DNA of 18,676 bases from Candidatus Glassbacteria bacterium RIFCSPLOWO2_12_FULL_58_11 (GTDB lineage Bacteria; Gemmatimonadota; Glassbacteria; GWA2-58-10): positions 72,700 to 91,375 of the forward strand of contig MFIX01000034.1 in the NCBI GenBank assembly GCA_001780825.1, in the 5' to 3' direction. Of the stretch, positions 1-7,732 are shown piece after piece. Positions within the stretch are counted from its first letter, which is position 1, and each line of letters starts with the position of its first letter. The notes beneath the pieces were generated by a model. The model did not search any database and was not told where the DNA came from. It was given only the letters and a program-made list of their open reading frames with translations. The position numbers were made by a program, and so were the translations under genes.

Positions 1-485
1 TTCACCGTGAATACGGGCTGCCGGTCACTGTACTGCGCTATTTCCATGTCTTCGGTCCAAGGCAGGACTATTCCGGGGATGCCGGAGTTGTCAGCATTTT
101 TATCTCCAGGGTGCTTAAAGGGCAGCCGCCCCGGGTGTTCGGTTCCGGCGAGCAGATCAGGTGCTTCACTTTCGTGGAGGATGACGTTGACGCGACACTA
201 ATGTTAATGGAAAGAGACGATACGATAGGGGAAATCTATAATGTCGCCTCCCGGAACCGGATCTCCGTCAGGCAGCTTGCCGATAAGGTAATCCAGACTT
301 ATGGGCCTCCCGGTATGCAAATTCAATATGGACCCGCCCGGCCGGGCGAGAATTTGAAACCAATCCCCGAGACCGGCAAGATCGAGAAACTGGGGTGGCG
401 AGCCGGAACCAGTTTTGAACAGGGACTCGAAAAAACCCTGCAATGGATTGTTGATTCGCAAAAAAAGCGTCCGGAGCGGCTATAA
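1..485 (+). CDS. NAD-dependent sugar-nucleotide epimerase/dehydratase, C-terminal part (5' end outside window)
   Basis: The frame is open from base 3 and ends in TAA at 483-485, giving about 160 residues of the C-terminal half of an extended short-chain dehydrogenase/reductase. Family hallmarks are LRYFHVFGPRQ near the visible N-terminus (the substrate-loop motif after the catalytic YxxxK, which itself lies upstream), then VFGSGEQIRCFTFVEDDVDA, and later IYNVASRNRISVRQLAD, which matches the usual 'N.G......s..el' segment. The end resembles the normal 'LGW.P..SFEEGL..T..W' tail. Such enzymes interconvert UDP- or dTDP-sugars in the cytoplasm. The closest type is UDP-glucose or UDP-GlcNAc 4-epimerase, but the substrate cannot be read from this half. 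A glycosyltransferase gene follows 25 bases downstream on the same strand, which supports a role in glycan precursor supply. Confidence 0.9.
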   Translation, partial: HREYGLPVTVLRYFHVFGPRQDYSGDAGVVSIFISRVLKGQPPRVFGSGEQIRCFTFVEDDVDATLMLMERDDTIGEIYNVASRNRISVRQLADKVIQTYGPPGMQIQYGPARPGENLKPIPETGKIEKLGWRAGTSFEQGLEKTLQWIVDSQKKRPERL

Positions 486-510
486 CCGGATTGACCGCGG
501 ATATATCGCC

Positions 511-1437
511 ATGACAGACCGTCCACTGGCCAGTGTGCTGATACCGGTTTACAACCAGGAAGCCTACGTGGCTGAGGCGGTGCGTTCAGTATTGGAGCAG
601 AGTTACTCCTCCCTGGAACTTCTACTGCTGGATGACGCGTCCACGGACCGGACGGCTGAGATATTCTCGAAATTCGAGACCGAGCCCCGGGTACGGCTGT
701 ACCGCAACGAAAAGAACCTCGGCTTCCCGCGGACCTGCAATCTGGGCTACAGCCTGGCCCGGGGAGAATTCCTGGCTATTATAGCCGGCGATGATACTTA
801 CGCGCCGGATTTTCTCGAAAAGTGCATCGGCGCATTGCTCGCGTATCCCGCTGCCGGTTTTGTTTACACCCGGATCTCCCTGATGGATCAGAGCGGCAAA
901 AAGAGACCCCGCAAGAGGGATAGAATCTGTCACCAGGGAGATTTTTACGGCCGGGAATTCGACAATATCGTCCGCTGGCTGAACCCGATCCCCCACGGCG
1001 CAACGGTGGTGCGAAAGCGCTGCGTCGAGGAGCTGGGAGCCTACGATCCGGAGCTGACAGCCGGGCATGACTGGGAATTTTGGCTCAGGCTTTCCAAACG
1101 CTACCCGTCTGTCTTCATCAATGAGCACCTGATGAACTACCGGGTGCACTCGGAAAACATTACCAACAAGAGAGCGCGCATGGGAGAAAGGGAAAAACAT
1201 CTGATCGCTATTCTCGATCGCGTCTTCGCCATGGAAGGCATCTCGGAGGAGCTACGGCGGGACAAAAATGAAATTTACGCGCGGGCTTACCTGGATGTCG
1301 CTGAGGGCTACCGAAAAGCAGGCGAGCCGGCCAAGATGAGACACTTCCTGTTTCAAGCTCTTTCGCTGTGCAAAAAACCTCCGCTCTATCTGCCTTACCG
1401 CAGACTGCTGGCAAGCTCTATTCTTCCACGGCTGTAG
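511..1437 (+). CDS. Glycosyltransferase family 2 (GT-A fold)
   Basis: This 308-residue protein is predicted to transfer a sugar from a nucleotide-sugar donor to a surface glycan. The N-terminus ASVLIPVYNQEAYVAEAVRS (7-26) is the classic GT2 opening. DDAS follows at 41-44 and GDD at 93-95 (the metal/donor-binding DxD-type site in IIAGDDTYAP). GHDWEFWLRL at 185-194 is the acceptor/catalytic-base region, and YRVHSENIT (210-218) is a frequent GT2 tail motif. I chose the ATG at 511 because the family motif begins six residues later. An in-frame ATG at 415 would overlap the epimerase gene and add an unrelated 32-residue leader. No strong ribosome-binding site is visible. It lies 25 bases after the epimerase gene, probably in one transcript. 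Its last 20 bases overlap the end of the opposing GT4 gene. Donor and acceptor are unknown. Confidence 0.93.
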   Translation: MTDRPLASVLIPVYNQEAYVAEAVRSVLEQSYSSLELLLLDDASTDRTAEIFSKFETEPRVRLYRNEKNLGFPRTCNLGYSLARGEFLAIIAGDDTYAPDFLEKCIGALLAYPAAGFVYTRISLMDQSGKKRPRKRDRICHQGDFYGREFDNIVRWLNPIPHGATVVRKRCVEELGAYDPELTAGHDWEFWLRLSKRYPSVFINEHLMNYRVHSENITNKRARMGEREKHLIAILDRVFAMEGISEELRRDKNEIYARAYLDVAEGYRKAGEPAKMRHFLFQALSLCKKPPLYLPYRRLLASSILPRL

Positions 1438-2578
1438 TCTCCGGGCTTTGTTTAAAGCCCACCAGACGGTTGTAGAGGCTCATCTCCTGGCGCAGTACGC
1501 CCTCCAGGCTGTATTTTTCCGTAATCAGCCGGGCGGCATTCCTTCCCAGGTGCTCGCAAAGGGCGTTGTCATGCATAAGGCGGTCCAGGCCTTGCCGGAT
1601 CGAATCCGGTTCCGGCTCGACCAGCAGGCCGTTTTCCTGATCTGTTATCACCTCCCGGATTCCCCGCACCCGGCTTCCGACCACCGCCATTCCGCAAGCC
1701 ATAGCCTCCAGCAGGGCGGAAGGCAAACCCTCGTACCAGGAGCAAAGGACGAAAACCCTGGCCTCGTGCATGCGGCGCACCAACTCCTCATGCGGCAATC
1801 TCCCCGAAAAACCGACTTTCACACTCAGCTCCCCGGCGAGCTGCTCCAGCCCGGTCCGCAAGGGACCATCCCCCACCAGCTCCAGGTGGTAGTCACTGCC
1901 GGTCAGGGCCCTGAGGAGGGAATCCAGGTTCTTCTCACGATCCAGCCGGGCTACTGCGAGGATGTTCCTGTTTTCCGGGACCGCGGGTCTGGGCCTGAAC
2001 TCACCGGTATCCACATAGTTCGGTAGCACCTGAAAGCGCGGGTCCGCCTCCTTAAGTCCGAAATAATCGACAGACCAGCGAAGATCGGATTCATTGCTCC
2101 AGACAACGGCATCGGCCAGACGGTAACCCAGCCAGCTCAGGATAAAACTGAACAGCCGGTCGCGCAGGCAGGCTTTCTCAGAAAGAAGGGCTCGGTGATG
2201 CTCGAATCCCCCCCGCAGAATCCACTTCTTGCCATAGAGAAGCTTCGCCGCCAGGCCTTGCCAGCTGCCCCACATCTGGTGGGTTTTGACCAGGTCGGAT
2301 TTTCTTATCAGGCTCCGCAACCGAAAAGGAAGCAGCCAGGAGAGGAAAAAACGCAGCCAAAGGTTCGCCGGCCCGGCGATAAAGACCGGGTGCACGGCCA
2401 CACCGGGGACTAGAAGCGGCTGATAAACATAATCCTCGCGGCCCGCATAGGTGACCAGGTCAACCTGAATGCCGTTGCGGGCCAGTTCGTTATAGAATTT
2501 GAGACCATGCCGGACCAGGCCGGCCCTGCTCCATTTCTCCAGAGACATCTCGAAGGTGAAAAATAATAGCAGTCGCAT
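1418..2578 (-). CDS. Glycosyltransferase family 4 (GT-B fold)
   Basis: This 386-residue protein is a retaining GT-B glycosyltransferase of the GT4 (Glycos_transf_1) type. The C-terminal donor-binding domain shows LAVARLDREKN (207-217) with the Arg/Lys pair that contacts phosphate, and LVGDGPLR (234-241). The EX7E motif follows as E283 and E291 in WYEGLPSALLEAM, and VGSRVRGIREVI comes after it. The N-terminal half has the acceptor-domain pattern, with GLKFYNELARNGIQVDLVTY at its start. The start codon is separated by one base from the stop of the flippase gene (TGA-C-ATG on this strand), so translation is probably coupled, and no separate ribosome-binding site is evident. It is the last gene of a three-gene minus-strand operon. 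Its end overlaps the opposing GT2 gene by 20 bases, leaving no room for a dedicated terminator. The sugar is unknown. Confidence 0.94.
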   Translation of the reverse strand: MRLLLFFTFEMSLEKWSRAGLVRHGLKFYNELARNGIQVDLVTYAGREDYVYQPLLVPGVAVHPVFIAGPANLWLRFFLSWLLPFRLRSLIRKSDLVKTHQMWGSWQGLAAKLLYGKKWILRGGFEHHRALLSEKACLRDRLFSFILSWLGYRLADAVVWSNESDLRWSVDYFGLKEADPRFQVLPNYVDTGEFRPRPAVPENRNILAVARLDREKNLDSLLRALTGSDYHLELVGDGPLRTGLEQLAGELSVKVGFSGRLPHEELVRRMHEARVFVLCSWYEGLPSALLEAMACGMAVVGSRVRGIREVITDQENGLLVEPEPDSIRQGLDRLMHDNALCEHLGRNAARLITEKYSLEGVLRQEMSLYNRLVGFKQSPETTAVEE

Positions 2579-2579
2579 G

Positions 2580-4115
2580 TCAGAAAACCATGATTTTACG
2601 TTTAAAGAACGCGTTGATTACTTCGCGCTCCTCCGCCCGAAATGGCTTTATTTTCAGGGATATACCAAAATAAATCGCTGCGCCGGCTAGGGCGGTGGCG
2701 ACCAGTGAAACCACTCCGCCGATCCAGCCCAGCACTGCAAACACGAACATGGCCATCACCGAGGTATTCAACAGGATCCGGGTGTATGAGCGGTCCGCGC
2801 GCCAGGGCGATATCCCGCCTTTGGTCTCTACGATGTAGCCTAGTAAGGCACAGGAAATTATCTCGTTGAGGCAGGCGGCGCTCGCCATGCCGATGATTCC
2901 CCAGTACCAGGTGAGGACGATTGCCGCCGCCAGCTTGAGCAAGCCGGCGATGTACAGCCACAGGAAATACCGGACTAGCTCGAGGGTATTGATCACCGCA
3001 GTGTACACAATATTCAGGCAGCGGAAAACGAAGATGATGGCGAATAAATAGATGACCGGCAGCGCGCCTGAATAATCGGGCCGATAGACATAATGGATGA
3101 TCGGCCCGGCCAGCAGGCAGACCCCGGCCAGCGCCGGCAGGGCAATAAAGAGTCCCAGCTTGGCGCTCAGCGCCGCGCCGCGGGAAAGTACCGCTTTATC
3201 TCCAGTCTGCGCATACTTGCGCACGAATATATTGTTGAAAATCGGTTTGAAGAGGTTCAAAGGGTTGATGGAATGAACCATCATGATCAGGCCGAGGCCA
3301 AAAGTATAGAGGGCCACCTTTTCCATACCCGCGAATTTCGCGATTATGAAACTGTCGAGGCTGGCGCCGATAACCAGGCCGCTGAAAGTATACAGGATAT
3401 TATAAGCGGAATAGTGAACTATCCTGCTGACAGGCACGGAGCTGTCCCCGGTACGGCTCAGGCTCCGTGGTTTTATCATTTGGGCTGCTTTGTACAAAGC
3501 CGAGCTCCCGTAGACTGCAAAGCTGACCAGCTCGCTGGCGATCAGGGTCCAGAGCACGCCGGTCAGCCCCCAGTCCCGGAGGCCGGTAGCCACAATGCCG
3601 CCAATGAAAGTGGCGTCTTTGATAATGTCATGCAGGGTCTGGAAACGAAAGTCCAGTAGCGCCGTATGGAAATACTGGCCGAAAACTTCCACCGTCCGCT
3701 GCAGCAGAATAAACAAAAAAATCAGTCCGAGGCTCGAAGCGAGGATCTGTGGAAGGTGGAAAAAATTGAACAGCGGGCGCCAGCACAATGTAAAAATGGT
3801 CAATAATAGCAGGTTAACAGCGAGGCGGAGGCCGGTCATGCCGGCCACCATCTTCACTATGTTCGAAAATTGCTGTTTTTCAAACATTTCCGGCACATAG
3901 CGGCTGATTGAATGTTGAATGCCCAGAGAAACCAGATAAATCGTAACGGCGCTCAGATCGAGAACTATCCGGTAAGTGCCGTAGTCCTCTCGGGAAAGAT
4001 ACCGTACCAGAATGATGGAGATAACGATTTTTGATGGGAATGAAAGCAGGCGGGAGATAATGGTCCATTTTGTACCGCCGAGGACCTGGGTTCTCAAGGT
4101 TTGCGGTTCAGGCAT
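2580..4115 (-). CDS. Wzx-type oligosaccharide flippase / polysaccharide biosynthesis membrane protein
   Basis: This 511-residue, strongly hydrophobic protein belongs to the MOP (MatE/Polysacc_synt) superfamily, whose members flip lipid-linked oligosaccharides across the inner membrane. The start TLRTQVLGGTKWTIISRLL, followed by IILVRYLSREDYGTYRIV, is the typical opening of Wzx-like flippases: an amphipathic lead, the first membrane helix, then the conserved 'YG.Y' after the first helix. Many further hydrophobic stretches run through the sequence (for example around residues 100-140, 240-290, 340-420 and 455-490), consistent with 12 to 14 membrane helices. It sits between two transferase genes, 46 bases after the GT-D gene and 1 base before the GT4 gene, which fits export of the glycan they build. 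An MVF- or MurJ-type flippase is less likely because peptidoglycan genes are absent. Confidence 0.93.
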   Translation of the reverse strand: MPEPQTLRTQVLGGTKWTIISRLLSFPSKIVISIILVRYLSREDYGTYRIVLDLSAVTIYLVSLGIQHSISRYVPEMFEKQQFSNIVKMVAGMTGLRLAVNLLLLTIFTLCWRPLFNFFHLPQILASSLGLIFLFILLQRTVEVFGQYFHTALLDFRFQTLHDIIKDATFIGGIVATGLRDWGLTGVLWTLIASELVSFAVYGSSALYKAAQMIKPRSLSRTGDSSVPVSRIVHYSAYNILYTFSGLVIGASLDSFIIAKFAGMEKVALYTFGLGLIMMVHSINPLNLFKPIFNNIFVRKYAQTGDKAVLSRGAALSAKLGLFIALPALAGVCLLAGPIIHYVYRPDYSGALPVIYLFAIIFVFRCLNIVYTAVINTLELVRYFLWLYIAGLLKLAAAIVLTWYWGIIGMASAACLNEIISCALLGYIVETKGGISPWRADRSYTRILLNTSVMAMFVFAVLGWIGGVVSLVATALAGAAIYFGISLKIKPFRAEEREVINAFFKRKIMVF

Positions 4116-4161
4116 GGGCTGTTTTCCCGTTCATCCCCTGAATTATCTTATCTTAAGCAGG

Positions 4162-5037
4162 CTAGAAGTTAATCCCGTGGACTTTGGCCGCTTTTTGCAA
4201 CGACACATTCCAGGTGCCTACATCATACGCTGTAATGCCGTGACAACCGGCGAGTTCCGCCGCCATAACGGTCGCAGTCGGCCCGGCTTGAATGAATACA
4301 GTATCTATATTCTGGAATGACTTGATTCTTTTCAGGATGTCCTCGTAGTTCTGGAAACAATCGGCTTCCGGGATCGAAATGAAATCGACCCGCTCGGCGC
4401 TGCGAATCAAACCCTGTTTGTGGAGGCGGCGAAAAGAGTCTCCCAGCACCGGCCGTTCCGGGGCGACAATCAAAATTTTTCTGCGTTCGATCAGTTTTCT
4501 GTACAGATCGCATACTTCTAACATACGGTCCGCACAGTATTCTTCCACGAAAAAACCGATGGCAAAAAGAGTGGAGTCACCGAAAAGCCCCCAGGTGGTG
4601 CTTTTCTGCACGGTTTCGAACTGCCTGCGGTAAACCCTTCTCTGCCTTTTTCTTTCGAGCACCCCGGTATCCCTCTCACGCCGCAGGGACAGGTATTCCG
4701 AGTATTCTTTCCGCGGGTTACGCTCGTAATCGAGAACCACCCGGTGATAATCTTCCTGCATGAAATGATTATTATAACAGACCAGTAACCCTTCGATCGA
4801 CTCATCCAGGATTTTTCTGAGTTGCAGCGCCAGAAGGGGATCCGGCCGCTGGAAATGAATACCCTCGAAACCCCGGCGAAGCCCGTGGAGCGCGAAATGC
4901 ATCTCTCCGTCGCCAAACCTGGCCACGGAACACCCCTTTTCCACCACATACCGGAGAGTATCCAGTCTGCTTAACTGCATTACCGCCCGGCTTTTCTCCC
5001 TTCTCTTTTTGAAAAACTTGCCGAACAGAGCACTCAT
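4162..5037 (-). CDS. GT-D-fold glycosyltransferase (DUF1792 family)
   Basis: This 291-residue protein matches the GT-D fold family once called DUF1792, known from streptococcal serine-rich-adhesin glycosylation and from various envelope clusters. The signature is VARFGDGEM at 38-46, whose D43-x-E45 (DxE) is the metal/donor-binding motif of this fold. Other family marks are WGLFGDSTLFAIGF (149-162), ILIVAPERPVLGD (188-200) and a C-terminal FIQAGPTATVMAAELA followed by AYDVGTWN (248-277). It has no membrane segment and is probably a cytoplasmic or membrane-associated transferase. I kept the ATG at 5037. An internal ATG at 4980 (residue 20) would still keep the whole family domain and cannot be excluded, because neither start has a strong ribosome-binding site. 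It is the first gene of the minus-strand operon with the flippase and GT4 genes. The sugar transferred is unknown. Confidence 0.88.
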   Translation of the reverse strand: MSALFGKFFKKRREKSRAVMQLSRLDTLRYVVEKGCSVARFGDGEMHFALHGLRRGFEGIHFQRPDPLLALQLRKILDESIEGLLVCYNNHFMQEDYHRVVLDYERNPRKEYSEYLSLRRERDTGVLERKRQRRVYRRQFETVQKSTTWGLFGDSTLFAIGFFVEEYCADRMLEVCDLYRKLIERRKILIVAPERPVLGDSFRRLHKQGLIRSAERVDFISIPEADCFQNYEDILKRIKSFQNIDTVFIQAGPTATVMAAELAGCHGITAYDVGTWNVSLQKAAKVHGINF

Positions 5038-5053
5038 CTGGCACTCACACCGT

Positions 5054-5082
5054 ATTATGGAAAAAACGCTTCAAAGGTTCAA
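5054..5082 (-). promoter_or_regulatory. Candidate sigma-70-like promoter for the GT-D / flippase / GT4 operon
   Basis: On the minus strand a -35-like TTGAAC (5077-5082) is followed after 17 bases by a -10-like CATAAT (5054-5059, five of six to consensus). Transcription would start near 5047, only about 10 bases before the ATG at 5037. That is short, and it would fit better if the internal ATG at 4980 were the true start. Confidence 0.3.
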
Positions 5083-5228
5083 GATCTGCCCAGCGGTTTT
5101 GACGGTACTGAATCTTCCCGGCTGAATGTCTTCCGGTTCATGGGATTTTAGACGGAGGATTATGTAAATACCCTCCGGAACCCGCACGCGCGGCCTTGGA
5201 AAACAATGTCCCCATCAATTATTATCCT

Positions 5229-5257
5229 TTGTCCGGCCTGCCGGTTGCTTTTATATT
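5229..5257 (+). promoter_or_regulatory. Candidate sigma-70-like promoter for the methyltransferase gene
   Basis: TTGTCC (5229-5234, four of six to the -35 consensus) and TATATT (5252-5257, five of six to the -10) are spaced by exactly 17 bases, in an A+T-rich stretch. The predicted leader before the ATG at 5350 would be about 85 bases. Confidence 0.4.
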
Positions 5258-5349
5258 AAATATTGCTGTACGGGCGAAAGGCTAATACCGCCGGACACTG
5301 TTTATTTATCAGCGCGAAACATTTTATCCGGGCCACAAGCTGCTGCTGA

Positions 5350-6000
5350 ATGGAAATAATCGAAAGAAACATACCCTCCAAAATAATATATCGGGACAGG
5401 ACGGAGAAAGCATCCTTTATTGTCGAGCAGTTCGGCCAATACCTCCTGGATCCGCTAATAGATATCGGCTGCGATAAAAAGAGGCTCTCTTCTTATTTAC
5501 CTGGCGGCTTCAACTGCCTCGGCCTTGATATTTCACCGGGGGCGGATATCATTTGCAATCTGGATCAAACATCGATTCCAGTGCGCGATAAGGTTTTCAA
5601 CACAGTTCTGTGCAGCGATGTGCTCGAACACCTGGAGCAGTTGCACGCGGGTTTCGCGGAATTGTTCAGGATCGCCCGACGTTACGTCATCATCAGTCTA
5701 CCTAACTGCTGGAGTGATATGAAATTCCTAATCCGTCACTCGGAGCCCTCCAGCGGTAAATTTTACGGCCTTCCGCTCGAGGCTCCCGAAGATCGGCACC
5801 GCTGGTTTTTCAATTATATCGAAGCCTCCAATTTTCTAATTCACCACCCCGGTGCCCGTCATGCCGCCAAAACACTGACCCTATATAAATATTATGGAGT
5901 CCGCAGTGCCAGTTATTACCTGGCCCGGCTCATTTTGGACCAGCGGAAGTTCGACAATCTCTTTGTCAATACCGTATGGGCGGTATACGAACTCAAATGA
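5350..6000 (+). CDS. Class I SAM-dependent methyltransferase
   Basis: This 216-residue protein has the Rossmann-like methyltransferase core. Motif I is LIDIGCDKKRLSSYL (36-50), where the usual second glycine is a cysteine. An acidic residue at the end of strand 2 is D60 in CLGLDIS. The motif-IV region is NTVLCSDVLEHL (84-95), with the SDVLEH pattern of the Methyltransf_11 type, and strand 5 is RYVIISLPN (111-119). A later DRHRWFFNY (148-156) is common in methyltransferases of glycan and secondary-metabolite clusters and may shape the acceptor site. Beside the glycan locus it may methylate a sugar or lipid-linked intermediate, but this is inference; the acceptor is unknown. No strong ribosome-binding site precedes the ATG. 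A T-run lies about 40 bases after the stop but without a GC-rich stem, so no terminator is claimed. Confidence 0.88.
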   Translation: MEIIERNIPSKIIYRDRTEKASFIVEQFGQYLLDPLIDIGCDKKRLSSYLPGGFNCLGLDISPGADIICNLDQTSIPVRDKVFNTVLCSDVLEHLEQLHAGFAELFRIARRYVIISLPNCWSDMKFLIRHSEPSSGKFYGLPLEAPEDRHRWFFNYIEASNFLIHHPGARHAAKTLTLYKYYGVRSASYYLARLILDQRKFDNLFVNTVWAVYELK

Positions 6001-6111
6001 CCGTAAGTGCAACCTATATGGATGCCACAATTATAACTGTTTTTTTACCCTGATTTCCGGGAGACGGTGAACCGGTTTGACGGAGTGAATTTAATTGATA
6101 TCGCCCTCAAC

Positions 6112-6116
6112 AGGAG
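6112..6116 (+). promoter_or_regulatory. Ribosome-binding site deciding the hydrolase start
   Basis: AGGAG at 6112-6116 lies 8 bases before the ATG at 6125. This favours 6125 over the in-frame ATG at 6095, which lacks such a site and would add ten unrelated residues. Confidence 0.7.
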
Positions 6117-6124
6117 CAACTTTG

Positions 6125-6766
6125 ATGATATTCGAGCAGGTCAGAACCGGCGGCGACCGCAATTTCGGCTACTTTCTCGCGGACCGGACCGGCGGGTGTT
6201 CCGCGGTGGTCGATCCCTCGGGCCGTCCGGAGCTTTTTTTCGAGCTGAACCAGAGTCACGGCTGCGAGCTCAAGTACGTCATCTGCACCCATGACCACTC
6301 CGACCACACCGGCGGTGCGAACGATATTGCCCGTCAGAGCCCGGCCCTGATCGTCATGCACAAGCTCAACGGCGACCGCGCCGATCTGCCGGTCGAGGAT
6401 GGCGAACAGATCCTGTTCGGTTCGCTCAAGCTGCGGATCATCCACACTCCCGGGCACTCCGAGGACTCGATCTGTGTGCTTTGCGAGGACATTCTGCTAA
6501 CCGGGGACACGCTGTTCGTGGGCAAGGTGGGCGGCACCGACCTCGAGAAGGGCGCCAGGGAGGAATACGACAGCCTGCACAAGAAGATATTGACTCTACC
6601 GGATGAAACCCGGGTCTATCCGGGCCACGACTATGGGACCGCGCCCAGCTCGACTATCGGCAGGGAAAAACAAACCAACCCCTTCCTGCTCTGTAAAACC
6701 TTCGAGGAATTCGTCGATCTGAAAGCCAATTGGGCCGAGTACAAGCGCAAACACGGGATCAAATGA
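6125..6766 (+). CDS. Metallo-beta-lactamase-fold hydrolase, glyoxalase II / hydroxyacylglutathione hydrolase-like
   Basis: This 213-residue cytoplasmic protein has every metal ligand of the glyoxalase II branch of the metallo-beta-lactamase superfamily. These are THDHSDH at 55-61 (H56, H58, D60, H61), TPGHSED with H111, LTGDTLF with D128, and VYPGHDYG with H168. FVGKVGGTD (131-139), just after the Asp ligand, is typical of hydroxyacylglutathione hydrolases and ETHE1-like persulfide dioxygenases, as is the TNPFL near 184-188. Expected reactions are hydrolysis of a thioester such as S-lactoylglutathione, or oxidation of a thiol persulfide; the sequence alone does not decide. The protein is shorter than classical glyoxalase II (about 250 residues), lacking most of its C-terminal glutathione-binding helical domain. 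It is convergent with the UXS gene, 36 bases apart, and has no obvious link to glycan synthesis. Confidence 0.92.
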   Translation: MIFEQVRTGGDRNFGYFLADRTGGCSAVVDPSGRPELFFELNQSHGCELKYVICTHDHSDHTGGANDIARQSPALIVMHKLNGDRADLPVEDGEQILFGSLKLRIIHTPGHSEDSICVLCEDILLTGDTLFVGKVGGTDLEKGAREEYDSLHKKILTLPDETRVYPGHDYGTAPSSTIGREKQTNPFLLCKTFEEFVDLKANWAEYKRKHGIK

Positions 6767-6802
6767 GCGGGAAACTCGGCTGCCGCCGGCTGGACAAGAA
6801 AC

Positions 6803-7732
6803 TCAGCGGCGCCCGGAGAAATACTCGATAGTCTGCCGCAGCCCCTCCTCGAGCGCTACGCTCGGCTCCCAGCCGAGCAGCTTTCGCGCCTTGCCGATAT
6901 CGGGCCGGCGAACTTTGGGATCATCCACCGGCAGCTTCTGGTGCACTATCTGGCTGGCGCTGCCCGTGGCCTGGATAATCCTTTCGGCGAATTCACGGAT
7001 CGTGTACTCGACCGGATTGCCCAGGTTGACCGGTGTATCCACGTTGGAGAGCAGCAGACGGTAGATTCCCTCGATTAGGTCGGTATAGTAGCAGAATGAG
7101 CGGGTCTGGGAGCCATCCCCATACACAGTCAGCGGTTTGCCTTCCAGGGCCTGGCTGATAAAATTCGGCACCACCCGCCCATCGTTGAGCCGCATCCGCG
7201 GCCCGTAGGTATTGAAGATCCGGACAATCCGCGTCTCTATCCCGTGCGTCCGGTTATAGGCCATGGTCAGGGCCTCGGCGAACCGCTTCGCCTCATCGTA
7301 AACCCCCCGCGGGCCGATCGGGTTGACATTCCCCCAGTAATCCTCGGTCTGGGGATGAATCTGCGGATCGCCGTAAACCTCCGAGGTCGAGGCCAGCAGG
7401 AAGCGCGCCTTTTTCTCGCGGGCCAGCCCCAGGGCCTTGTGGCTGCCCAGGCTGCCTACTTTCAGGGTCTGGATCGGATATTCGAGATAATCGACCGGCG
7501 AGGCGGGCGAGGCAAAATGCAGAATGGCGTCCAGGGCGCCGGGGATGAAAATATATTCGGTGACATCGTGCTTGATGAAATGAAAATTCTGATTGCCGCT
7601 CAGGTGGCTGATATTTTCGATATTTCCGGTGATCAGGTTGTCGATACAGATGACCTCGTGCTTTTTCGCCAGCAGATAGTCGCAGAGGTGGGAGCCGAGA
7701 AATCCCGCGCCACCGGTAACCAGAATCCGCAT
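6803..7732 (-). CDS. uxs: UDP-glucuronate decarboxylase (UDP-xylose synthase, UXS), extended SDR family
   Basis: This 309-residue cytoplasmic enzyme is predicted to oxidise and decarboxylate UDP-glucuronate to UDP-xylose using bound NAD. The Rossmann motif GGAGFLG is at 7-13, with D31 at the end of strand 2 for the NAD ribose. The family-specific stretches are nearly textbook: HFASPASPVDYLEYPIQTLK (72-91), LLASTSEVYGDP (112-123, with T116, S117 and E118), NPIGPRGVYDEAKR (137-150, YxxxK as Y145 and K149), RIFNTYGPRM (171-180) and VYGDGSQTRSFCY (203-215). The length matches bacterial soluble UXS. GAGGTGA at 7736-7742 is a strong ribosome-binding site for this start. The gene stands alone, convergent with the hydrolase gene, about 2 kb from the glycan operon for which it could supply UDP-xylose. 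A dTDP-glucose dehydratase is much less likely. Confidence 0.95.
   Translation of the reverse strand: MRILVTGGAGFLGSHLCDYLLAKKHEVICIDNLITGNIENISHLSGNQNFHFIKHDVTEYIFIPGALDAILHFASPASPVDYLEYPIQTLKVGSLGSHKALGLAREKKARFLLASTSEVYGDPQIHPQTEDYWGNVNPIGPRGVYDEAKRFAEALTMAYNRTHGIETRIVRIFNTYGPRMRLNDGRVVPNFISQALEGKPLTVYGDGSQTRSFCYYTDLIEGIYRLLLSNVDTPVNLGNPVEYTIREFAERIIQATGSASQIVHQKLPVDDPKVRRPDIGKARKLLGWEPSVALEEGLRQTIEYFSGRR

Larger units (their letters stand above)
5038..5349. other. Divergent intergenic region between surface-glycan operon and methyltransferase
   Basis: This 312-base spacer is richer in A+T than its neighbours and has no convincing gene. It holds a plausible promoter facing each way (listed separately) and a 6-bp inverted repeat, CGGAGG at 5153-5158 and CCTCCG at 5172-5177 with a 13-base loop. 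No U-tract follows the repeat on either strand, so it is not a terminator. Confidence 0.6.

Noticed and set aside
415..510. Upstream in-frame ATG for the GT2 gene at 415
   Set aside because: It would overlap the epimerase gene by 71 bases and add a basic leader foreign to the family. The GT2 motif starts just after the ATG at 511.
665..679. Perfect inverted repeat TCTCGAAATTCGAGA
   Set aside because: It is inside the GT2 coding sequence in ordinary codons (Phe-Ser-Lys-Phe-Glu), with no second copy noticed and no regulatory context.
622..1200. Minus-strand frame of 192 codons
   Set aside because: It is antisense to the GT2 gene, which shows all family motifs.
6001..6124. Possible promoter (TTGACG near 6075) and T-run near 6041 between the methyltransferase and hydrolase genes
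   Set aside because: No acceptable -10 box lies at the right distance from TTGACG, and the T-run is not preceded by a GC-rich stem.
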